From assembly GCF_000381525.1 (NCBI RefSeq), contig NZ_KB906605.1, forward strand, positions 1 through 64,000: DNA of 64,000 nt, written 5' to 3'. Position 1 is the stretch's first letter, and every line of letters starts with the position of its first letter. Both the position numbers and the translations under genes were made by a program. This DNA comes from Peptostreptococcus anaerobius VPI 4330 = DSM 2949. Lineage in GTDB: Bacteria > Bacillota > Clostridia > Peptostreptococcales > Peptostreptococcaceae. Below, piece by piece: positions 16,971 through 26,133 of this stretch. The notes under the pieces were generated by a model. The model was not told the origin of the DNA. It ran no database searches and saw only the letters and a list, made by a program, of their open reading frames with translations.

Positions 16971-17079
16971 ATAGGCTCCTAGCTACTATGAGTCAGAAGT
17001 CCACGTTTCTGACTCATAGTCCCTGATTAAGGTCAGGGGTAGAGACACTCCACCAAATTTGGAGCATATATGAGCCTAT
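16971..17079 (-). promoter_or_regulatory. Purine riboswitch, guanine class, with expression platform
   Basis: On the minus strand the aptamer runs from CTCATATATG (17074 downward) through GTGTCTCTACC to the P3 stem CCCTGA/TCAGGG and closes P1 with GACTATGAG. The specificity base in GACTATG is C, which marks guanine or hypoxanthine recognition rather than adenine. Downstream, 16985-16998 and 17007-17020 form a perfect 14-pair stem using the 3' strand of P1. The alternative CTCATAG/CTAGGAG hairpin sits just before CCTATTTTT. This suggests antiterminator against terminator, but the exact fold is my inference. Confidence 0.93.
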
Positions 17080-17097
17080 ATTAACTTATAATAAACT

Positions 17098-17126
17098 ATT
17101 ATATACAAAAAAACGAAAATTGTCAC
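17098..17126 (-). promoter_or_regulatory. SigA promoter of the pbuX-xpt operon
   Basis: GTGACA (17121-17126) and TATAAT (17098-17103) with a 17-base spacer, minus strand, about 20 bases ahead of the aptamer. Confidence 0.75.
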
Positions 17127-17282
17127 CATAAAACACAAACATTATTCATGATTTTCAATTTAATATTGGTAAAATAATAAAAAATGGTACATATCTCCTA
17201 CTACCTGAACCTAAAATATATTCATATCTAAATAATAGCTTTACTCGATTAAAAATATATGTTACACTAGAATATGTATTTA

Positions 17283-17394
17283 GGCTAGACGGAAAGTGAC
17301 CCTCTAGCCAATATTTTCTTTAATTAATAAAGGAATTCTAATGCTTAAAGTAATACTATAGTCTAGTGGATTCGTATTAAAAAGTTAGACTATA
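17283..17394 (+). promoter_or_regulatory. Structured leader of the YwaF-like/ECF S operon, type unknown
   Basis: The 320 bases between the pbuX promoter and 17449 hold two clear stems on the plus strand. GGCTAGA/TCTAGCC (17283-17309) encloses the 13-base loop CGGAAAGTGACCC and is followed by an AATATTTTC run. TATAGTCTA/TAGACTATA (17357-17394) encloses a 20-base loop. The first stem would be near the 5' end of the transcript if the weak promoter around 17245-17275 is used. I could not match either to a named riboswitch. Confidence 0.45.
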
Positions 17395-17448
17395 TATTAA
17401 AAAGATAATTATAGATAATTATAATAGTAGAAAAATAGGAGATTAGTT

Positions 17449-18159
17449 ATGAATATGGAATATTTTTTTAGGGCAGTACAAGACCCAAACTTTTTCATGC
17501 CATCTTGGATGAAGATTTCAGTAACAGTAGGACTAATAGTAGTAATGCTACTAAGTCTATTTATAAAGAACAAGGAAAGAGCTATCAAGATAGGTCTATG
17601 CCTATCATTATGTCAGCAGTTTATACTCTACTCATGGTATATAGGTACAGGCTACCACCTTGCAACAGAAGGCCTACCCCTATTCCATTGTAGAATATGT
17701 ATGCTTGGTCTAGCATTTGCCTACTTCGCAAAAAAGGAAAAGCTAGTCAACTACTTCGCTATTCTAGGGCTAATTTGTGGAAGTATGGCATGTATAGTAG
17801 TAGACCTTGATCACTTTGTATTCCCACACTGGACAAACTTCTCATATGTAGTAGGCCACTATCTACTAGTATTCAACGCATTTATGCTAGTTAGGGAAAG
17901 ATCAAAAATACAGGTTAAGGACATCATCATCATAACACTAATAATGAACCTATTTATACTTGTAGCAGACCTTAGTCTAAAGGCAAACTATGGCTTCTTG
18001 ATGAAACTACCTAGTTCACTTAGCTTCGTTCCTTTGACAGGAGTATCTGTAGGAGTATTTATAAGCCTACTGATGATACTTGTACTTGCAATATTTAACA
18101 AGGTACTTCCTTACAACAAGTTACTACTAGAAGACGAGGAAGAATATATCAGAGCATAG
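17449..18159 (+). CDS. TIGR02206 (YwaF)-family membrane protein
   Basis: The 236-residue protein has six to seven hydrophobic segments and the family's conserved loop LPLFHCRICMLGLAFAYF (about 76-93). A conserved VGHYLLVFNAFML segment follows. YwaF-type proteins have no established function. Here it shares an operon with an ECF S component 10 bases downstream, which suggests a part in uptake or processing of a small molecule. The ATG follows TAGGAG. A second in-frame ATG lies two codons in. Confidence 0.82.
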   Translation: MNMEYFFRAVQDPNFFMPSWMKISVTVGLIVVMLLSLFIKNKERAIKIGLCLSLCQQFILYSWYIGTGYHLATEGLPLFHCRICMLGLAFAYFAKKEKLVNYFAILGLICGSMACIVVDLDHFVFPHWTNFSYVVGHYLLVFNAFMLVRERSKIQVKDIIIITLIMNLFILVADLSLKANYGFLMKLPSSLSFVPLTGVSVGVFISLLMILVLAIFNKVLPYNKLLLEDEEEYIRA

Positions 18160-18169
18160 AGGAGAAACA

Positions 18170-18790
18170 ATGAAAAACAAGAAAAACAATACTCGTTGGA
18201 GTGTACAAGTTGCACTTATGGCAGCCATCATTATCCTATTGGCAAATACTCCACTGGGAATGATTCAGCTACCTATCATCAAGGCGACAACAGTACATAT
18301 ACCAGTTATTGTCGGTGCAATAACACTAGGTCCAGTCGCCGGTGCGATACTTGGTGGTGTGTTTGGACTGTGTTCACTAGTTAGCAACACTATGGCTCCT
18401 AGCCTACTGTCCTTTGCATTTTCACCATTTCTTAGTACAACAGGTCTAGTGGGAGTAATCAAGGCACTTTGGATATCAGTTGGATGCAGAATCCTAATAG
18501 GATTGGTCGCAGGCTGTGTCTGGACCGGATTGAAGGGTCTAAGGGTCAATCAAACAATATCCCTAGTCATAACAGGATTTGTTGGATCAATTACCAACAC
18601 CATACTGGTAATGTCCAGTATATATTTGCTATTTGCCCAACAATATGCCGCAGCCAAGCAAGTGGCTATATCAGGAGTCTTCAAGCTGATAATGGCAACT
18701 ATACTAGGATCTGGAATACCAGAGTCAATCGCAGCAGCTGTGATTATAGCACCTATCTGCAAGGCTATATTTAAAAACTTGAAATCATAG
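18170..18790 (+). CDS. ECF transporter substrate-binding (S) component, PanT-like
   Basis: This 206-residue membrane protein of about six segments begins with a basic N-terminus and the QVALMAAIIILLANTPLG helix typical of ECF S components for docking to EcfT. The segment TTVHIPVIVGAITLGPVAGAILGGVFGL and the following SFAFSPF resemble the PF12822 group that includes PanT (pantothenate). S components of this type use a shared EcfAA'T encoded elsewhere. The substrate is not fixed by sequence; pantothenate is a possibility only. AGAGGAG precedes the ATG. Confidence 0.82.
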   Translation: MKNKKNNTRWSVQVALMAAIIILLANTPLGMIQLPIIKATTVHIPVIVGAITLGPVAGAILGGVFGLCSLVSNTMAPSLLSFAFSPFLSTTGLVGVIKALWISVGCRILIGLVAGCVWTGLKGLRVNQTISLVITGFVGSITNTILVMSSIYLLFAQQYAAAKQVAISGVFKLIMATILGSGIPESIAAAVIIAPICKAIFKNLKS

Positions 18791-18827
18791 GTATAGGTTG
18801 AGAATTATTGAAATTTAAGATAAAAAT

Positions 18828-18875
18828 AAAGGACTGATTCATAAGCGTTAAAAATCGCTTTTGGGTCAGCCCTTT
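18828..18875. terminator. Bidirectional terminator between the ECF S gene and the Crp/Fnr gene
   Basis: A 20-pair stem with two mismatches (18828-18847 with 18856-18875) is followed by T runs on both strands. The two flanking genes converge on it. Confidence 0.92.
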
Positions 18876-18878
18876 TTC

Positions 18879-19550
18879 TTATGCCTTAAAATATCTCTCA
18901 GTGTCCTTCATATTGACGTAGAACTTCTTGCCCTGCCTCTTTACTATGCCCCTCTCAAGGAGTATCTTCAGGGCTCTAGAAAGGGATTCTCTCTGACATC
19001 CCATGGTCCTAGCTAAATAGGTTACAGATAGGTCTATAGATATTAGTACTAGCCCATCTTCTTGGTCTTTGCCATGTTCTAGGCCAAGTCTATACAGCTT
19101 GGCTGCCAGTCTCTTATCTAGGTTGGATGTGACAGAGTTCTTGAGCTGTCTGTATAATCTCCTGATCCTGTTCTCCATATAGAGGATGCAGTTCCTAGCA
19201 AGTGTGTAGTCGCTCTGCATGATGGAATCAAAGTCCTCAAACTTAATCCTCATAATCTTGGAGTTTTCAAACCCCCAACACTCGACTGCAGAGGTGTTCT
19301 TCCTCATGATAGGCTGGTTGATCATGTCCCCTGGCTTGAGGGTAAAAATGATCCTAGACTCACCGTTCTCATTGCACTTGGACAAGGTGACCATGCCCTC
19401 CAGTAGAAAATATACATAGTCCAGCTTCTCCCTATCCATATATAGGCTCCTATTCTTCTTTAAACATATCTCATCAGATAATTCGTATATTCTCTCAAGT
19501 GTAGAATCTGATATGCCTTCAAATACACCAATATCCTTAATTTCAATCAT
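18879..19550 (-). CDS. Crp/Fnr-family transcriptional regulator
   Basis: The 223-residue protein has an N-terminal cyclic-nucleotide-binding-like beta roll (about 8-120) and a C-terminal HTH_Crp (about 145-215) with LAAKLYRLG and the recognition region TYLARTMGCQRESLSRALKIL. The FNR cluster cysteine pattern is absent, and the R/S pair of a cAMP pocket is not evident, so the signal is unknown. It lies just downstream of the glycerol dehydrogenase genes but is separated by a terminator and has its own promoter, which carries the ATGATATCAT palindrome also present at the glpF -10. Confidence 0.9.
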   Translation of the reverse strand: MIEIKDIGVFEGISDSTLERIYELSDEICLKKNRSLYMDREKLDYVYFLLEGMVTLSKCNENGESRIIFTLKPGDMINQPIMRKNTSAVECWGFENSKIMRIKFEDFDSIMQSDYTLARNCILYMENRIRRLYRQLKNSVTSNLDKRLAAKLYRLGLEHGKDQEDGLVLISIDLSVTYLARTMGCQRESLSRALKILLERGIVKRQGKKFYVNMKDTERYFKA

Positions 19551-19570
19551 AATATTCCTCCACTAAGTAC

Positions 19571-19599
19571 ATGATATCATCAGAGTATATAAAAGTAAA
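19571..19599 (-). promoter_or_regulatory. Promoter of the Crp/Fnr gene with ATGATATCAT palindrome
   Basis: TTTACT (19594-19599), 17 bases, TATCAT (19571-19576) with an extended TGA on the minus strand. The perfect palindrome ATGATATCAT (19571-19580) covers the -10. Confidence 0.6.
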
Positions 19600-19636
19600 T
19601 AGAAAACAGAACGGTCGATAGTGCTGACCGTTCTGT
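19597..19636 (-). terminator. Terminator of the glp dehydrogenase operon
   Basis: Perfect 11-pair stem ACAGAACGGTC/GACCGTTCTGT (19606-19616 with 19626-19636), loop of 9, then TTTTCTATTT on the minus strand. Confidence 0.9.
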
Positions 19637-19695
19637 CTTGTTGTTTGTTTAATTGTATCCTAGTACTAGTCTATATGCCTTGTAGCTATTGTTGG

Positions 19696-20061
19696 CTATT
19701 TTTTCCCTATATTCCTCGTTGCTACTATATTTGATCCTGTTCCAAGAACGTCTTCAATCAAGATGTCCCCTACCTTGATTGGGGCCTTTACCTTATGCTG
19801 GTTTATTTCCTTCATCACATCAAATATCAGTTCTTTTGGTATCTGCTTGTCTGTCTTTACTGGTACAAGCTTTAAGAATCCGTCTTCTACCCTGATTGTA
19901 GATGCGATATTACGCTTAGGTGCTATCATTTCCTGCTGGGCGTAATTTTCTCCCCTCTTACAAGTGTTGCCTGTCACCTTGTACTGGTCATCTTCACTTG
20001 TAACTGTCAAGTGACAGCCTACAGGACATACTATGCAAGTAAACTCTCTCTTATTTTCCAA
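19696..20061 (-). CDS. DUF1667 protein of the glycerol-3-phosphate dehydrogenase set
   Basis: This 121-residue cysteine-rich protein carries CIVCPVGCHL at residues 9-18 and TGNTCKRGE at about 31-39, the pattern of DUF1667 (possible Fe-S binding). In clostridia it regularly follows two flavoproteins in glycerol operons and is thought to act as an electron-transfer subunit, in the place of GlpC. The start codon is TTG, set by GAGGTGG six bases upstream. The gene overlaps the end of the preceding flavoprotein gene by 11 bases. Its exact role is inferred from context. Confidence 0.9.
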   Translation of the reverse strand: MENKREFTCIVCPVGCHLTVTSEDDQYKVTGNTCKRGENYAQQEMIAPKRNIASTIRVEDGFLKLVPVKTDKQIPKELIFDVMKEINQHKVKAPIKVGDILIEDVLGTGSNIVATRNIGKK

Positions 20062-21310
20062 TTTCTTCCACCTCCACTATTATCTTGTCGTTTAGGTCTT
20101 TTATATCCTCTGGGCTAAGTGGTATGTTGACCATTTCAGATGGTATCATTGCAGGCATCTTCTTTATCTTGATGAGTTTGTCTCCTATGCTGACCTTGAC
20201 CTCAACCTTTTTGAATGGCTTTCTTGACCTAAAGAATAAATTGGCTCCATCCTTGCCACCAGCTACAACATAGTTTGGTATTACATAGGATATTCCATTT
20301 CCTGCCTGTGTTTCAAATAGGTCCTTGCCATCGGAATCATTCATCCCCTTTATATAGTCTGCTGCATTTTTGCCAGCAACCCTAGATTCCTTTGTAACAA
20401 AGTCCACTATATCATGGACATGGAGTACGTTACCACAACTGAATACACCATCCATGCTTGTTTCCATATTTGATTTTACCTTTGGTCCATTTGTCACCTG
20501 ACTTAGCTCTATACCAGCATTGACTGTCAATTCGTTTTCAGGTATTAGGCCTATAGATAGTAGCAGGGTATCGCATGAGAAGTATTCTTCTGTGCCCTCT
20601 ATTGGCTGCCATTTTTCATCAACCTTACAGATAGTCACTCCCTCTATCCTCTCCTTACCGTGGACCTTGTTTATATTGTGGCTTAGGTATAGTGGTATAT
20701 CGTAATCGTTTAGGCACTGGGCTATATTTCTGTTAAGTCCACTAGACTGTGGAGATATCTCAACAACGCACTTGACCTTGGCTCCTTCAAGTGTCATCCT
20801 TCTAGCCATTATAAGACCTATATCACCTGAACCGTAGATAACAACTTCCTTACCTACCATTAGGCCTTCCATATTCATCATTCTCTGAGCCATACCTGCA
20901 GTGTATACTCCAGCTGGTCTATAGCCGTTCATAGCTACTGCACCTGCAGTTCTCTCCCTACATCCCATAGCTAGGACTATAGACTTTGCACCTATATTTA
21001 CAAGTCCGTTTTCGCTCATAGCTATTATCTCTTTGTCTGGTGTAAGCTCTATAACCATAGTATTTAGGATGTATTCTATTCCAAGCTCGTCTACCTGGTC
21101 TACAAACCTCTGGGCGTATTCAGGTCCTGCTAACTCTTCCTTGAACTCATGAAGACCGAATCCACTGTGGATACACTGGTTTAGTATACCGCCCAATTCC
21201 CTGTCTCTCTCTATAATTAAGATAGAATCTATTCCATTTTTTTTAGCTTCAACCGCAGCTGCAAGTCCAGCTGGACCTCCACCTATCACTACTAAATCGT
21301 AATTTAACAT
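20051..21310 (-). CDS. NAD(P)/FAD-dependent oxidoreductase (GlpB-like position)
   Basis: The 419-residue flavoprotein has an N-terminal FAD-binding GGGPAGLAAAVEAKKNG (about 10-26), the LNQCIHSGFG segment near 44-53, a second dinucleotide fold at GSGDIGLIMARRM (about 166-178) and an ATG-like region ending CGNVLHVHD. It belongs to the pyridine-nucleotide-disulfide oxidoreductase group that clostridia encode next to a GlpA-type dehydrogenase. It probably passes electrons from glycerol-3-phosphate oxidation to an acceptor together with the DUF1667 protein. It is 8 bases downstream of the GlpA-like gene. Confidence 0.88.
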   Translation of the reverse strand: MLNYDLVVIGGGPAGLAAAVEAKKNGIDSILIIERDRELGGILNQCIHSGFGLHEFKEELAGPEYAQRFVDQVDELGIEYILNTMVIELTPDKEIIAMSENGLVNIGAKSIVLAMGCRERTAGAVAMNGYRPAGVYTAGMAQRMMNMEGLMVGKEVVIYGSGDIGLIMARRMTLEGAKVKCVVEISPQSSGLNRNIAQCLNDYDIPLYLSHNINKVHGKERIEGVTICKVDEKWQPIEGTEEYFSCDTLLLSIGLIPENELTVNAGIELSQVTNGPKVKSNMETSMDGVFSCGNVLHVHDIVDFVTKESRVAGKNAADYIKGMNDSDGKDLFETQAGNGISYVIPNYVVAGGKDGANLFFRSRKPFKKVEVKVSIGDKLIKIKKMPAMIPSEMVNIPLSPEDIKDLNDKIIVEVEEIGK

Positions 21311-21318
21311 ATTTCCCC

Positions 21319-22752
21319 CTATTTTTTCAAATGTCTTTCTACTATTTTTGAACCAGAAAGGTCTTTTCTTACTTCTGTAGGATCTATATTCAATTCTCTT
21401 GCAAGAATCTCTATTACCCTAGGTCCACAAAATCCGCCCTGGCATCTTCCCATACCGGCTCTTACCCTTCTTTTTACTCCATCTACTGTCTTTGCTCCAG
21501 CATTTCTCCTGATAGCCTCTATTATCTCGCCCTCAGAAACTGTTTCACACCTACAGATGATCTTTCCATAGGCTGAGTTTTCCTTTATCTTTACAGCCTT
21601 TTCTTCGTTTGTAAGCTCGGAGATTCTAACTATGCCCTTTCTTTTTGGATTGTAGTTAGACTTTTTCTTTGTATCCATTCCATTGTCTATTAGGATTTCT
21701 TCTACATATTCAGCTATTGCAGGAGCAGATACTAGACCTGGAGACTCTATACCTCCACAGTGTACTAGGCCTTCCATATTTTTAGATGCATATATCATGA
21801 AGTCGCCTGTGTCTGGTTTTGCCCTTACACCAGTAAATACACGGATGGTATTCTTAGGATTTAGGCTAGGTACAGATAGTTTTCCTAGTCTATCTATTAC
21901 TGCAAGTGATTCAGCCTCTGTTGTAGTATCTTCTACTGTTCCTATCTTGTCTGAAGTAGGTCCTATCATAGTGTTTCCGTCATATGTTGCAGTTACTAGT
22001 ACTCCCTTACCCCTCTCAGTTGGAGTCTGGAATAGGACTGTATTTAGGTTGTCCCCCTTTTTCTTGTCAAATAGTCTATATACTCCCTTTGTAGGTATTA
22101 TGTTAAAGTCAAAGTCCCCACCCATGTTGGCAACCTTGTCTGAGTATAAACCTGCTGCATTTATAACGTATTTAGCCTGGTAGTCTCCCTTGTTAGTCTT
22201 TACAAGTATACCCTCTGAGTTCTTTTCAAGGCCTATTAGCTCTGTCTCAGTAAATAATTCTACCCCATTGTCCATTGCATTTTCCATCATGGCATAAGTA
22301 AGGTTGAATGGGTCTACAACACCTGCTGAACCACAGTAAAGGGCTCCAACTACCTCATCTGATACCTTTGGCTCTATCTCTTTGACCCTCTTGGCATCAA
22401 TTATTTCTAGGTCCCTAGCGCCATTTGCAAGACCCCTCTGGTATAGTTCTTCAATCGTTTTCATTTCCTCTTGACTAAAGGCAAGGACTAAAGAACCTAT
22501 CTTGTTAAATGTAAAATCTAACTCCTTGCTAAGTTCTGGGTACATAGCATTACCCCTTACATTCATCTTGGCTTTTAGTGTTCCTGGCTTACAATCGTAT
22601 CCACCATGGACTATGGCTGAATTTGCCTTTGTAGTCTCCTGGCATATTTCATAGTTCTTCTCTATAAGAGCTATCTTCTTATCGTATTTTGATAGGGTTC
22701 TGGCAACTGAACATCCAATTACACCGCCACCTACAATTATAATATCGTACAT
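21319..22752 (-). CDS. GlpA-like FAD-dependent glycerol-3-phosphate dehydrogenase with BFD [2Fe-2S] domain
   Basis: The 477-residue protein has a DAO-type FAD fold starting IIVGGGVIGCSVARTLSKYD, with QETTKANSAIVHGGYDCKPG (about 37-56) of the glycerol-3-phosphate/hydroxyglutarate oxidase group. The C-terminal part (about 395-460) is a BFD-like [2Fe-2S] domain with IICRCETVSEGEI and RCQGGFCGP. It is expected to oxidise glycerol-3-phosphate to dihydroxyacetone phosphate. Expression is gated by the hairpin directly upstream of its GGAGG site, a probable GlpP antitermination target. L-2-hydroxyglutarate oxidase homology is the alternative, but operon context favours glycerol. Confidence 0.88.
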   Translation of the reverse strand: MYDIIIVGGGVIGCSVARTLSKYDKKIALIEKNYEICQETTKANSAIVHGGYDCKPGTLKAKMNVRGNAMYPELSKELDFTFNKIGSLVLAFSQEEMKTIEELYQRGLANGARDLEIIDAKRVKEIEPKVSDEVVGALYCGSAGVVDPFNLTYAMMENAMDNGVELFTETELIGLEKNSEGILVKTNKGDYQAKYVINAAGLYSDKVANMGGDFDFNIIPTKGVYRLFDKKKGDNLNTVLFQTPTERGKGVLVTATYDGNTMIGPTSDKIGTVEDTTTEAESLAVIDRLGKLSVPSLNPKNTIRVFTGVRAKPDTGDFMIYASKNMEGLVHCGGIESPGLVSAPAIAEYVEEILIDNGMDTKKKSNYNPKRKGIVRISELTNEEKAVKIKENSAYGKIICRCETVSEGEIIEAIRRNAGAKTVDGVKRRVRAGMGRCQGGFCGPRVIEILARELNIDPTEVRKDLSGSKIVERHLKK

Positions 22753-22765
22753 ATTACCTCCATAA

Positions 22766-22814
22766 AATTAAAAAAGAGTACACAAAACAAGTTGAATCTG
22801 TTTCGTGTACTCTT
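22766..22814 (-). terminator. Leader terminator before the GlpA-like gene, probable GlpP target
   Basis: Minus-strand AAGAGTACAC pairs with GTGTACTCTT (10 pairs), with inner AAACA/TGTTT and an ATTCAA loop motif, followed by TTTTTTAATTT. It sits between glpK and the dehydrogenase, 13 bases before its ribosome site. The stem ends and loop match the hairpin before glpF. Confidence 0.85.
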
Positions 22815-22916
22815 TTAATTCAATAAATATATTTTTATTAATTTTTCTTACATATTATATCACAAAACTGATTTGTTTGCTAGTTATCTTGTAAAGTCTA
22901 TTTATCTACTAAATTA

Positions 22917-24425
<1,509 letters not shown>

Positions 24426-24523
24426 TCAAATCCTCCTTTTTATAATTGAGTAACCTGTCTTTTTTGTAATTAAGCAATCTGTTATTTTATACAATATTAC
24501 TTATGATCTGGTAAGCTATTTTT

Positions 24524-25225
24524 CTATACAAATAGCATCTTGAATAGTACAGCTCCTACTACTCCACCTACTAATGGTCCAACGATAGGAACCCAAGCAT
24601 ACTTCCAGTTACAGTCTTTCTTTCCACCGATTGGAAGGAACATATAGGCGATTCTTGGTCCCAAGTCTCTTGCTGGATTGATAGCATATCCTGTTGCACC
24701 ACCGGCAGATACACCCATTGCTAGTATCAATAGACCTATTGCTATGGCTCCAAGACCGTCACTTATCTTGTTGTTGTTGATTAGCTGTATACAGAAAACC
24801 AACATAAATGTACCTACTGCCTCTGAGATAACGTTTAACATAGGCCTGTCAATAGCTGGTCCTGTTGCGAATATACCAAGCTTGTTACCCTCTGTTTCTT
24901 TCCAGTGTGGTGCATAGATTAGGTATACTAGACAGGCACCTAATATAGCCCCTATAACCTGTGCTATGCAATACCCTATTACCTGCGACCAAGGGAATGC
25001 TCCAACAACTGCTAGACCTAGAGTTACAGCTGGATTTAAGTGAGCCCCACTGATGCTTCCGACAGCATAGACACCTAATGTAACACCCAGTGCCCAACCA
25101 AAAGTTATAGTTAACCATCCCGCACCGTTTGAATACGATTTCTTCAAGTTTACAGATGCACAGACACCCACACCAAAGAAAATCAAAATCATTGTTCCCA
25201 CTACTTCTGCTAAATAAACTGACAT
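24524..25225 (-). CDS. glpF: Glycerol uptake facilitator GlpF (aquaglyceroporin)
   Basis: GlpF is the membrane channel for glycerol. The 233-residue MIP protein has the two pore motifs NPAVTLG (about 65-71) and NPARDLGPR (about 184-192) and six membrane helices. The Asp in the second NPARD marks the glycerol-permeable subgroup rather than strict water channels. It is preceded by AGGAGG and by a GlpP-type terminator leader. A consensus promoter overlapping a cre-like site lies further upstream. Confidence 0.95.
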   Translation of the reverse strand: MSVYLAEVVGTMILIFFGVGVCASVNLKKSYSNGAGWLTITFGWALGVTLGVYAVGSISGAHLNPAVTLGLAVVGAFPWSQVIGYCIAQVIGAILGACLVYLIYAPHWKETEGNKLGIFATGPAIDRPMLNVISEAVGTFMLVFCIQLINNNKISDGLGAIAIGLLILAMGVSAGGATGYAINPARDLGPRIAYMFLPIGGKKDCNWKYAWVPIVGPLVGGVVGAVLFKMLFV

Positions 25226-25254
25226 ACTAGTCCTCCTGATTTACCTTGCTGAAC

Positions 25255-25303
25255 CTAAAAAAGAGTATAGAGGGTCCACATTGAATAGACTCTGTATACT
25301 CTT
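25255..25303 (-). terminator. Leader terminator before glpF, probable GlpP target
   Basis: Minus-strand AAGAGTATA pairs with TATACTCTT around inner AGAG/CTCT pairs and a loop containing ATTCAA, followed by TTTTTTAGG. It is within the glpF leader and closely resembles the hairpin before the GlpA-like gene. Confidence 0.85.
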
Positions 25304-25343
25304 ATATTCATGATCTCAGCAAATATTTATTTTTCTCAGGAAA

Positions 25344-25381
25344 ATGATATCATGAATCAGGGGTCAGTGTCAACGTTTTCT
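25344..25381 (-). promoter_or_regulatory. glpF promoter overlapped by a cre-like site
   Basis: TTGACA (25368-25373), 18 bases, TATCAT (25344-25349) on the minus strand. AGAAAACGTTGACA (25368-25381) matches the CcpA cre consensus TGWAANCGNTNWCA at all fixed positions except the first. The palindrome ATGATATCAT covers the -10. Confidence 0.75.
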
Positions 25382-25395
25382 TTTTTAAATTTTAT

Positions 25396-25977
25396 TTAAT
25401 CTTGAAGCAGTTTTACACTACTTGTTGAAATTGCATCAGCTCCACTATTGATGATTTCATAGATTTCTTTTTTGTCTGTTACTAATCCACCGGCAATTAT
25501 AGTCATCTTAGGCAACTTGTCCCTAACCTCTCTGATGACTGAGTGAACCATGGCTGGCATAATTTCAACTGCATCTGGCGTAAAATTTTGAGTAATATTA
25601 TCTAAAAATATATTCTTAGACTTTGAATCCACCATAAAGGCCCTGTGGATTACCCTGATATTTTCACTGATTGCCTTTTTGACTAGGGCTGGCTTTGTAG
25701 TTATTATACCGATCTTTTTGTCAAATATGTCACCTATATACTCGACAACTGCAGGTGAACTAGACATTCCGGATATCATGTCTATATGGACAAATACTAG
25801 CTTGCCCTTGTCCAGTAACTTATTGACAGTCACCCTCAAATCAGATATTGTCCCCGATAGCAGGAACACTATTTCATTGGTCGAATTTAAGGCAAACCCT
25901 AGGGTAGCTTCATTGGTTACAGCCACTACCATAGGATTGTCTTCGAATTTCTCTTTTAACTTTCTTGCTGATATCAT
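25396..25977 (-). CDS. glpP: Glycerol-3-phosphate-responsive antiterminator GlpP
   Basis: GlpP binds glycerol-3-phosphate and the leader RNA of glp genes to prevent termination. The 193-residue protein is of normal size and has the family blocks IVFLLSGTISDL (about 32-43), VFVHIDMISG, IIAGGLVTDKKEI and a closing GADAISTSS. It lies directly upstream of glpF on the same strand, with a ribosome site GGTGAGGAG. Its presence explains the two near-identical hairpins before glpF and the dehydrogenase. Confidence 0.95.
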   Translation of the reverse strand: MISARKLKEKFEDNPMVVAVTNEATLGFALNSTNEIVFLLSGTISDLRVTVNKLLDKGKLVFVHIDMISGMSSSPAVVEYIGDIFDKKIGIITTKPALVKKAISENIRVIHRAFMVDSKSKNIFLDNITQNFTPDAVEIMPAMVHSVIREVRDKLPKMTIIAGGLVTDKKEIYEIINSGADAISTSSVKLLQD

Positions 25978-26133
25978 TGCTTCTCCTCACCTTAACTATA
26001 AATTATCCAAAACTAAGACCTATTTTTTATACATTAGTTGATTTCACTTAATTTTACTTTAAATTCCTTTACTTAACTTTATTTAACTCAATCAAATTTA
26101 TTTAAATCAATCATCTTCTTTAACTCAATCAAG

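Noticed and set aside
17283-17309. PreQ1 or other small riboswitch
   Set aside because: Stem and loop size are similar, but the conserved A-rich tail and loop bases of PreQ1 aptamers are missing; left as an unidentified leader stem.
21319-22752. L-2-hydroxyglutarate oxidase LhgO
   Set aside because: The fold is shared, but the BFD domain, glp neighbours and GlpP-type leader favour a glycerol-3-phosphate dehydrogenase.
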